From contig OW818681.1 in NCBI GenBank assembly GCA_942493075.1, positions 1,612,001-1,676,000 on the forward strand: a stretch of 64,000 nt of DNA, read 5' to 3'. The translations under genes were made by a program, and so were the position numbers. The notes below the pieces were generated by a model. The model had not been told where the DNA came from, ran no database searches, and worked only from the letters and a program-made list of their open reading frames with translations. The stretch comes from JBBQYD01 sp942493075 (GTDB lineage Bacteria; Verrucomicrobiota; Verrucomicrobiia; Limisphaerales; UBA8199). This document shows, piece by piece, positions 43,110-50,284 of this stretch; the first letter of the stretch is position 1; each line of letters opens with the position of its first letter.

Positions 43110-45299
43110 ATGGGCGAACCGGACCAGTCCTTGCACGGGCACCCCTCTCAGACAGGTGTGGGGGAAGTCCCCTCATTATCCAGGGTGCCATTGCCTGAGT
43201 CGCTCTCGGAGAGATCCGTGCGCACCTTCCTGCCCGCGCTTGGCCGTGCCGCTGGGCTGATTGTGGCCGCCATTGCCGCCCTGGAGCTTTTAGGCTGGTT
43301 GTTTCACCTGCAGCCGCTGCTGCGTTTCCTCGCCAAACCGACCGCGATGAATCCAGTGACTGCGCTTGGTTTGATCCTCCTTGGAACCGGATTGCATCTG
43401 ACTGTGAAGCGACCGGCCTCGCGCTTCCTCGCGGACTGGTGGATGCACCTGTTCCCACTGGTGCCGTTCTGCATCGCGAGTTTCAAGATGATCGAGTATG
43501 TACTCGGCTGGGAACTGGGGTTTGATCAGCTACTTTTTTCAAGACAGTTGGAGAGCTTCGTTCCACCCAACCAGATTTCGGCCAACTCAGCCCTGGCACT
43601 GCTTCTGGCAAGTCTCGCGCTGCCACTGATCGATCTGGAGATTCGCGGTGGATTTCGTCCCGCTCAAGTGATGATGCTTTGTTGCGGGACGCTCGCAGTG
43701 ATCGCGCTGATCGGTTATGCCTACCAGGTCTCATCCCTTTATCGGGTGGGCACCGGCATTCCGATGGCCCTGAGCACCGCCGCCAGCTTTGGACTTCTCA
43801 CTTTGGGATTCATGGCGGCACGTCCCAACCGTGGTTTCATGCTCGTGGTCACCAGTCCGACCACTGGAGGGGCCATCGCGCGCCGCCTGATTCCAATGGC
43901 GATTCTGATTCCCTGGGCCTTGGGTGCCGTGCTGCTGGCGGGCGAACAGAGCGGCTATTACGAACGCCAGTTCGGCGTCGCCATCTTTGCGGTGCTCTCC
44001 ATCATCATCTTCACCTTGCTTACCTGGTGGAATGCCAAACTGCTTTACCTTGCCGATCTGGAGCGAGTGCGAACCGAGCGGCGCCTCGATGCCCAGCACA
44101 ATGCCACCCGTTTATTGACAGAGTCCATGGCCTCTTCCGACCTGGTCCCTCGTCTCCTGGGGGCCATCGGCGAGACGCTGAGTTGGCAGGCGGGCAGCTT
44201 GTGGCTGCCCAGTCCAACGGGCGACAAGCTTCAGTGTGCCTACACCTGGGACGCCGGAGGCTGCGAGGAGTTTACCGCGGTTACTCGAACCCTCTCGATG
44301 AGCCGCAACCAGGGGCTCCCCGGGCGTGTCTGGGCTTCTCGCCGTGTCGCCTGGATTCCGAACCTGGCGCAAGATGCCAACTTTCCCCGGATTGAAGCTG
44401 CCACCCGCGCGTCATTTAAGGCGGCAGTGGCATTTCCCATTCCGCTGGGAGGAGAATCGTTGGGGGTGATGGAGTTCTTCAGCCGGCGTCCAGAGCCAGA
44501 GGACGAGCAGCTTATGGAGATGCTCAACGGGCTGGGAACCCACATTGGTGATTCGCTGGAGCGGCGGCGTGCTGAGGAGCAATTGCGCAAAACCACTGAG
44601 GATCTGCGCCGCTCAAATACCGATTTGCAGCAGTTCGCGTACGTGGCCTCGCACGACCTGTTTGAACCCCTGCGGATGGTCATTAGCTACCTGCAACTGC
44701 TGCGCCGCAAGTACGAGGGCGAACTCGATGCTGAGGCAGACGAGTTTATCAATTTTGCCGTGGATGGAGCGCGGCGGATGGAAGCATTGATTCATGATCT
44801 GCTGGCTTACTCGCGTCTGGATGCGAGTCCGAGACCCTTCGAGCCCACTGATTGCGAGGCGGTGCTCGACGCGGTGCTTAACAATCTCCAGGTTGCCATA
44901 CAGGAACGTGGGGCGGTGATTCAGCACGAGCCTTTGCCAACGGTGCTGGCAGACAAAGTCCAATTGGCGCAGGTTTTTCAAAACCTCATCGGCAACGCCA
45001 TCAAGTTTCAAAAGGAGGGAATTCCGCAGGTAAACATCGCTGCGCGCCGCTCAAACGGTGATTGGATTTTCGCGGTCAGAGACAATGGGATCGGGATTAA
45101 CCCGAAAGATTTTGAGAGGATATTCGTTATATTCCAGCGGCTGCATACGCGTCAGGAATACGCCGGAACAGGAATTGGATTGGCGGTATGCAAGCGGATA
45201 CTGGAAAGGCACGGAGGGAGGATGTGGGTGGAATCGGCGCCTGGGCAGGGCTCGACATTCTACTTCACGCTGCCCGTGGAGAAAGGGAAACAGGTGTGA
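43110..45299 (+). CDS. Membrane sensor histidine kinase with GAF domain
   Basis: The 729-residue product has about seven membrane helices in residues 40-305 (AGLIVAAIAALELLGWLF to AVLSIIIFTLLTWW). A GAF domain follows at about 325-480 (LLGAIGETLSWQAGSLWLPS...GLPGRVWASR...VAFPIPLGGESLGVMEFFS). The HisKA dimerisation helix has the phosphorylated His near 515 in YVASHDLFEPLRMV. The ATPase has NLIGNAIKFQ, DNGIGINP, FQRLHTRQEYAGTGIGLAV and GQGSTFYFTLP. The Phe-Glu instead of Leu-Arg in the H-box suits the phytochrome-like HWE-neighbour class. It has no adjacent response regulator, so its partner is elsewhere. Confidence 0.9.
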   Translation: MGEPDQSLHGHPSQTGVGEVPSLSRVPLPESLSERSVRTFLPALGRAAGLIVAAIAALELLGWLFHLQPLLRFLAKPTAMNPVTALGLILLGTGLHLTVKRPASRFLADWWMHLFPLVPFCIASFKMIEYVLGWELGFDQLLFSRQLESFVPPNQISANSALALLLASLALPLIDLEIRGGFRPAQVMMLCCGTLAVIALIGYAYQVSSLYRVGTGIPMALSTAASFGLLTLGFMAARPNRGFMLVVTSPTTGGAIARRLIPMAILIPWALGAVLLAGEQSGYYERQFGVAIFAVLSIIIFTLLTWWNAKLLYLADLERVRTERRLDAQHNATRLLTESMASSDLVPRLLGAIGETLSWQAGSLWLPSPTGDKLQCAYTWDAGGCEEFTAVTRTLSMSRNQGLPGRVWASRRVAWIPNLAQDANFPRIEAATRASFKAAVAFPIPLGGESLGVMEFFSRRPEPEDEQLMEMLNGLGTHIGDSLERRRAEEQLRKTTEDLRRSNTDLQQFAYVASHDLFEPLRMVISYLQLLRRKYEGELDAEADEFINFAVDGARRMEALIHDLLAYSRLDASPRPFEPTDCEAVLDAVLNNLQVAIQERGAVIQHEPLPTVLADKVQLAQVFQNLIGNAIKFQKEGIPQVNIAARRSNGDWIFAVRDNGIGINPKDFERIFVIFQRLHTRQEYAGTGIGLAVCKRILERHGGRMWVESAPGQGSTFYFTLPVEKGKQV

Positions 45300-45431
45300 G
45301 GCGAGCTTGTGTCTTGACGCCACAAAATCTCGCCTTGTCACCTTATAATACTGGTGATATTTTAACGCATGTCGATCACCCCTATTCACCGGGATTTCTT
45401 GGGGCGGAAGCGTGAATCAATAAGTAACACT

Positions 45432-46928
45432 ATGAAAACAACACTTGCATTGAGAGGGTTCGTACTCTGCGCCATCTCCACACTATTCGTGGCTGGTTGC
45501 GCCCAACAACAACAACAGGGACGTTATCGTCCTGAGCCGGCTCCGGCCAAAGTCGATCTCACGCAGCCTGCTGCGCCAGCAACGACGATCGCAGAAGGGT
45601 GCTGGGATTTGGTCAAACTGACGAAAGCCGCTCCTCCAACTGCCTCAGTTGGCGAGAATATCGTCTATGATTTGATGGTGGCTGCTCAATGTGATGTGGC
45701 CAACGTCGTGGTTACTGACACGCTTCCAGAAGGGGTGAAGTATGTCAGCAGCGAACCAGCGGCCGAGGCGCAGGGCAATACCCTGAGCTGGCGGGTTGCG
45801 CGCATGAACAAAGGTGAGACAAAGGCGATGCGTGTAGTGACCACCGCACAGAGGGTTGGCGAGGTAACCGGTTGTGCGACTGTAACCGCCGTGCCGATCA
45901 CCTGCGTAACAACCGTGGTTGGCAAGCCGCAGTTGGAGATCACTAAGACGGGTCCGGGAACAGCAAATGTGGGCGGCGAAGTCACCTACACGATTACTGT
46001 AAAGAACACCGGAACGTCCATCGCCAAGAATGTGGTGGTTACCGATCCAGTGCCTGAAGGTCTGGTCCATAGTGGGGGGCAGAAGGAACTCTCGTTCAAC
46101 GTTGGCGACCTCGCTCCAGGAGCCTCCAAGACGCTACCTGTGGCTTTGAAGGCTGATCGGCGCGGAAAGATATGCAACGTCGCCACCGCCAATTCCAGCA
46201 ATGCCGGCAAGGTCAGTGCTGAAGCCTGCACCACCATCGTCCAGCCGGGTTTGAATATCACCAAGACGGGTGACAAACAGCAATACCTTGGAAAGAACGC
46301 CTCTTATGAGATCGTAGTCTCCAATACCGGTGACACCGTGCTCAACAGCGTCGTGGTGACCGACACCGCGCCCTCCGGCACGTCCATTGTGAGTGCCGAC
46401 GGCGCGAGCGTGAGCGGCAACACAGCCACTTGGAATGTTGGTAGCCTCAAGTCCGGTGAGAAGAAATCGTTCAAGGTGCTGCTGACCTCCAAGACAGCAG
46501 GAAATTACTGCAACAAGGTTGCAGTGGCCACGGCTGAAGGATTGAAAGACGCTGCTGAAGCTTGCACTGTTTGGCGCGGTATTTCAGGTATTCTCCTGGA
46601 GAAGGCCGATGATCCCGACCCGATTCAAGTTGGTGAAGCAGTAACCTACACAGTGAAAATCACCAATCAGGGTACTGCCGATGACAGCAACGTGAAGATG
46701 GTTGTGACGTTCCCGCGTGAAGTGACGCCCGTGAGCGCTCAGGGTGGAGCCGTGGAAGGCCAGACCGTTACCTTCCCAGCGATCGCCCGTCTGGCCCCGA
46801 AGCAGGCTGTGACCTATACGATCAAAGCCAAGGGTGCCAACCCGGGTGATGCCCGCACGAAATTCACACTGACCAGCGCTGAATTGAAAGCCCCGGTTCT
46901 CGCCGAGGAAAGCACCACGGTTTACTAA
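45432..46928 (+). CDS. OmcB-like outer-membrane lipoprotein with DUF11 repeats
   Basis: I start at ATG 45432 (MKTTLALRGFVLCA), 498 residues. The signal ends in a lipobox FVAGC, then a glutamine run, so it is a lipoprotein. The rest is four DUF11-type Ig-like repeats. They line up end to end with chlamydial OmcB as I recall it: GLVHSGGQKELSFNVGDLAPG, NTATWNVGSLKSGEKKSFK, GISGILLEKADDPDPIQVGE, NQGTADDSNVKMVVTF and NPGDAR...ESTTVY all have OmcB counterparts. OmcB is disulphide-linked in the chlamydial envelope and acts as adhesin. Only nine cysteines, including the lipid one, remain here, so strong cross-linking is unlikely. It probably lies between outer membrane and wall. A terminator follows. 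Confidence 0.85.
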   Translation: MKTTLALRGFVLCAISTLFVAGCAQQQQQGRYRPEPAPAKVDLTQPAAPATTIAEGCWDLVKLTKAAPPTASVGENIVYDLMVAAQCDVANVVVTDTLPEGVKYVSSEPAAEAQGNTLSWRVARMNKGETKAMRVVTTAQRVGEVTGCATVTAVPITCVTTVVGKPQLEITKTGPGTANVGGEVTYTITVKNTGTSIAKNVVVTDPVPEGLVHSGGQKELSFNVGDLAPGASKTLPVALKADRRGKICNVATANSSNAGKVSAEACTTIVQPGLNITKTGDKQQYLGKNASYEIVVSNTGDTVLNSVVVTDTAPSGTSIVSADGASVSGNTATWNVGSLKSGEKKSFKVLLTSKTAGNYCNKVAVATAEGLKDAAEACTVWRGISGILLEKADDPDPIQVGEAVTYTVKITNQGTADDSNVKMVVTFPREVTPVSAQGGAVEGQTVTFPAIARLAPKQAVTYTIKAKGANPGDARTKFTLTSAELKAPVLAEESTTVY

Positions 46929-46951
46929 GTCAGATCAGTAAATGTGTTTTA

Positions 46952-46986
46952 AACTGGCCGCCGCTTTGCGGCGGCCAGTTGCTTTT
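46952..46986 (+). terminator. Terminator after the OmcB-like gene
   Basis: Perfect 13-base arms AACTGGCCGCCGC and GCGGCGGCCAGTT enclose a TTT loop, followed by GCTTTT. It is a stable stem with a short T-run, 24 bases after the stop. Confidence 0.8.
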
Positions 46987-47000
46987 AGAAGGGAATCCTA

Positions 47001-47546
47001 ATGTGCGTTCGGCACGTGAGGTGGGTCGGTCTGTGGCTGGCTCTATGTCTCCTCAGCGGCTGTGCGACCAGTGCAGCTCGAAGGGAAGGTCTCGATTATT
47101 CAAAGGCCGCCGCCCAGCTTGCCAAAGCCCTGGTCAACCTGGACCCGAGCATTGATTCAGCCGAGGCGGATCGCGTTGCCCAACGGGCCTTTGTCTCTTC
47201 CGGGGAATTAGCTCGGTCATACCGTGCCGTTTGGCCTGCAGGCTTCCATAATTTCCTGGTAAACCGTGGAGCGCGACCGCGTGGGTTGTGCTGGCATTGG
47301 GCTGATGATTTGGAAGCACGGTTGGCGGAACTGAATCCACGCACCTTGGAATTGCACCGGGCGGTTGCCCGCCTGGGGCGATCAGGAGAGCATAGCGCCG
47401 TCGTCCTGACTGCCCGGGGGCAGGAGTTCTCAGACGGCATCGTGCTGGATGCGTGGCGGCATGGAGGGAGGCTCCATTGGGCTTCTGTGAAGGACGACCG
47501 ATTCTTCTACCCGTGGATACGCGTGCGTGTGATCGCCGGACCATGA
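47001..47546 (+). CDS. Lipoprotein with possible Cys-His-Asp triad
   Basis: The 181-residue product has a lipoprotein signal (LWLALCLLSGC) and an upstream GGGA ribosome site. The mature part has FHNFLVNRGARPRGLCWHWADDL, EHSAVVLTARGQ and DGIVLDAWRHGG. The Cys in GLCWHW, the His in EHSAVV and the Asp in VLDAWR fall in the order and spacing of a papain/transglutaminase-like triad, so it may be an envelope peptidase or amidase. The family is one I have seen as conserved lipoproteins without assigned function. The catalytic reading is inference. Confidence 0.6.
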   Translation: MCVRHVRWVGLWLALCLLSGCATSAARREGLDYSKAAAQLAKALVNLDPSIDSAEADRVAQRAFVSSGELARSYRAVWPAGFHNFLVNRGARPRGLCWHWADDLEARLAELNPRTLELHRAVARLGRSGEHSAVVLTARGQEFSDGIVLDAWRHGGRLHWASVKDDRFFYPWIRVRVIAGP

Positions 47547-47609
47547 AGCGCTTACCTCAATACGTTTCTCGGCGTGACAGCTCGGGGTGAGGCAAGTTAG
47601 CTTGAACGC

Positions 47610-48461
47610 ATGTCGCAGACTCAACTGACATTAGGGCACTCGCCCGATCCCGATGATGCCTTTATGTTTTATGGCCTGGCGAAGGGCCTGGTTCCTTCGC
47701 GGGGATATGCTTTTCAGCATATCTTGCAGGACATTCAAACGTTGAATGAACGCGCCACACGTGGCGAGTTGGATATTTCAGCGATTAGCATCCATGCGTA
47801 TGCCTACGTCAGCGACAAATACGCTCTCCTCCCGAGCGGCGCGAGCATGGGTGATGGCTATGGCCCGATGCTGGTGGCCAAAGAGCGTTTTACTCGCGAG
47901 GAGATAGCCGGTAAGCGTATCGCAGTTCCGGGCACGATGACCAGCGCGTTCCTGGCCTTGCAGCTTTGGCTGGGACGTCCGGCTAAGGATTTCAATTACT
48001 TAGTAGTCCCTTTCGATCAAATTTTCGAAGCTGTGCGCTCAGGCAAGGCAGATGTTGGCCTGATCATCCACGAAGGCCAGCTCACCTATCGCAACGAGGG
48101 GCTGCAAGTGTGCGAGGATCTCGGCATTTGGTGGGGCAGAGAGAATAATGGCCTGCCGCTGCCGCTGGGCGGGAATGTCGTCCACAAGCGCCATGCTCCC
48201 GAGGTTCGCAAGGAGATTTCTGAGATTCTGACTGCAAGCATCCAGTTTAGTCTCGATCATCGGCCAGAAGCCGTGCAACACGCGCTCCAATATGCGAGAG
48301 ATATGGGGCGCGAGTTGGCTGACCAGTTCGTGGGGATGTACGTAAACCATTGGACCCTGGATTATGGGGAGAAGGGCCGTGAATCCATCCGCCGGTTCTT
48401 GGCACAGGCTTTTGAGCAGAAACTCATTCCGCACCGGCAGGAGCTGGAATTCGTGGTCTGA
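47610..48461 (+). CDS. mqnD: 1,4-dihydroxy-6-naphthoate synthase (menaquinone, futalosine route)
   Basis: The 283-residue product is MqnD, which converts cyclic de-hypoxanthinyl futalosine to 1,4-dihydroxy-6-naphthoate in the cytoplasm. It starts LTLGHSPDPDDAFMFYGLA, then HILQDIQTLNERATRGELDISAIS, SGASMGDGYGPMLVAK, TMTSAFLALQLWLG, VPFDQIFEAVRSGKADVGLIIHEGQLTY and PLPLGGNVVHK. This is the periplasmic-binding-protein-like fold of the family. Other mqn genes are not in the window. It marks a respiratory menaquinone pathway and fits a PVC bacterium. Confidence 0.95.
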   Translation: MSQTQLTLGHSPDPDDAFMFYGLAKGLVPSRGYAFQHILQDIQTLNERATRGELDISAISIHAYAYVSDKYALLPSGASMGDGYGPMLVAKERFTREEIAGKRIAVPGTMTSAFLALQLWLGRPAKDFNYLVVPFDQIFEAVRSGKADVGLIIHEGQLTYRNEGLQVCEDLGIWWGRENNGLPLPLGGNVVHKRHAPEVRKEISEILTASIQFSLDHRPEAVQHALQYARDMGRELADQFVGMYVNHWTLDYGEKGRESIRRFLAQAFEQKLIPHRQELEFVV

Positions 48462-48467
48462 AATCGG

Positions 48468-49301
48468 TTAAGAACTCGCGCTGGTATAGCGCCGGAGGGA
48501 CGCCCTCCAGGCCCATTCCGAGACAACCAGGCACACGACGCTGAGCACGAGCATCACCAGAGGTAAGATGCCGGATTCCAGTTTTCCCAGCAGCGTGCGC
48601 ACCGGGACGTTTGAAACCAAAAGCATCGGCACCACGAACGTGAAGACGATGCGGAAGGCACCACGGAAAGCCTCATCTGGCATTCGGGCGATTTGGAACA
48701 TATTATAGTAGCCCCAGACAATTCCTTGAGCGCGAACGGTCCAGAAGCTGATGGTAGCGAGGAGGAACATTAGCGAGTAATGAATGACCACGCCGGCGAC
48801 GCATAAGCCCAGGAAACCGGCGAATTGAGGTATGGAAGGGCGCAGATCCAACTTCGCTGCCGCGTAGCCCATTACAGCGACCGCCGCCGCCGCGTTTACA
48901 AAAGCTCCCAGATCCACTTGGCGCAGAGAGGTCACAAAGCGGGCATTCACCGGGAGCATGAGCAGGAAATCAAACTTACCGTTTCGCACGAGTTCCGAGA
49001 GATTCGTACAGTTGATAAGAAAAAAGGCCTGGAACATCTGCTGAATAAAGTGGCTTGCGCCGGTGATCAGGACAACTTGCCACTTGGTCCAGGTGCCGAT
49101 CGTTTCGGTATGCAGGTAGAGGACTCCAATGAAACTCAGTTGCAGTGCGAACCATAGGACCTCCACAACAATCCAGAGGATGAAGTTCGATTTGAAAATC
49201 ATCTCCCGCGTGACGGAGTTTTTCCACAAGGCTGCATAGATCCGAAGGTAGCGGTGCACCTTGGCGAGACCTCGGGGGGCTGTGTATTTGGTGTCGGCCA
49301 T
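48468..49301 (-). CDS. ABC-2 type permease (DUF990-like), subunit B
   Basis: The 277-residue product has six membrane helices (NFILWIVVEVLWFALQLSFIG, VVLITGASHFIQQMFQAFFL, FVNAAAAVAVMGYAAA, GVVIHYSLMFLLATISFW and others). It has the usual ABC-2 pattern NCTNLSELVRNGKFDFLLMLPVNARF for coupling to an ATPase. It is three bases from its partner gene on the same strand. The two form one membrane pair, substrate unknown. No ATPase gene is adjacent on either side. Confidence 0.8.
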   Translation of the reverse strand: MADTKYTAPRGLAKVHRYLRIYAALWKNSVTREMIFKSNFILWIVVEVLWFALQLSFIGVLYLHTETIGTWTKWQVVLITGASHFIQQMFQAFFLINCTNLSELVRNGKFDFLLMLPVNARFVTSLRQVDLGAFVNAAAAVAVMGYAAAKLDLRPSIPQFAGFLGLCVAGVVIHYSLMFLLATISFWTVRAQGIVWGYYNMFQIARMPDEAFRGAFRIVFTFVVPMLLVSNVPVRTLLGKLESGILPLVMLVLSVVCLVVSEWAWRASLRRYTSASS

Positions 49302-49304
49302 GTG

Positions 49305-50108
49305 TTATCCTCCTGCTGCAGCGTATTTTCGAATCCCGCGGCTCCAGGCAAAGCGTGCTAAGAGGTACGCGGCGACCACCCAGCCCGCTTGAATGAGCAA
49401 TCCTTTCCAGAGCTCCGCGCCCGTCACCTTGCCGAGGTAGACACTCGCAGGAAAATAGAGTTGGTAAGGGAAAGGAGTTAAGAACAGGACATCCCTGATC
49501 CCCTGAGGCAGAATGTCGAGTGGGAATAAATGGCCACTGGCGATGTATTCGAACGCGAACAGTATAAAGATGAATGTGGATACTTCCAGGACCCAGAAGG
49601 CCAGCATGGCCATCGCGTAGGAGATGAAGAACTGAAGCATGGCTGTCAGCCCAACTGACACGGCAAAGCATGCCCAGGTATTTGCAGCTTCCGGCCAGAC
49701 AAAATGGGTCCGGTAAAACAGGATGAGCAGCGTTACTGGCACAGCAGCCACGGCCATGTAACTCACTCGTCCTGCAAAAAACAGCGCCAGCCTGTACCGC
49801 AGGTAATCGATGGGCTTGAGCAGGAACTGGCTGATATTGCCATCCTTGATGTCAGCCGCGATCTGCCAGTCATCCTCATTGACCGCTGTCAGGGCGTCAA
49901 TGATAGTGGCAAGGAGGTAATAGGAGATCATCTCGGAATAGCCATAGGGGCCGACGTCCCTGCTGCCATTCCCCTCGTATATCGTGCGCCAGACCGAGAG
50001 TATCGCTATCAGGGGGATGAATCCGAAGAGTGTTCTGGCCAAAAAGTTGAAGCGGTATGTCATATTGTTCTGCATACCTATCTTCAACACATGCCAGTAC
50101 TTCATCAT
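49305..50108 (-). CDS. ABC-2 type permease (DUF990-like), subunit A
   Basis: The 267-residue product has six membrane segments (LFGFIPLIAILSVWRTI, YYLLATIIDALTAV, VSYMAVAAVPVTLLILFYR, VSTFIFILFAFEYIASG and others). WQIAADIKDGNISQFLLKPIDYLRYRLAL is the same ABC-2 coupling signature as in the partner. It starts the two-gene operon; the ATPase usually preceding such permeases is missing here, and a divergent sensor kinase gene occupies that position. Confidence 0.8.
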   Translation of the reverse strand: MMKYWHVLKIGMQNNMTYRFNFLARTLFGFIPLIAILSVWRTIYEGNGSRDVGPYGYSEMISYYLLATIIDALTAVNEDDWQIAADIKDGNISQFLLKPIDYLRYRLALFFAGRVSYMAVAAVPVTLLILFYRTHFVWPEAANTWACFAVSVGLTAMLQFFISYAMAMLAFWVLEVSTFIFILFAFEYIASGHLFPLDILPQGIRDVLFLTPFPYQLYFPASVYLGKVTGAELWKGLLIQAGWVVAAYLLARFAWSRGIRKYAAAGG

Positions 50109-50284
50109 GCCGCGAAGCAGGCTAGCCGGATCGGAAACGGTTGGGAAGCCCCACTAATTGGGGCCGATGTGCATGCCTGAATGGGGAAAAGACCTGATTA
50201 CGCCGACTTCCGGCATTTATTTCACTACCATTTGATTTGCTATATCCCGGCACATTTGTTGGGAGAGAGGTGACGGTTGTACTA

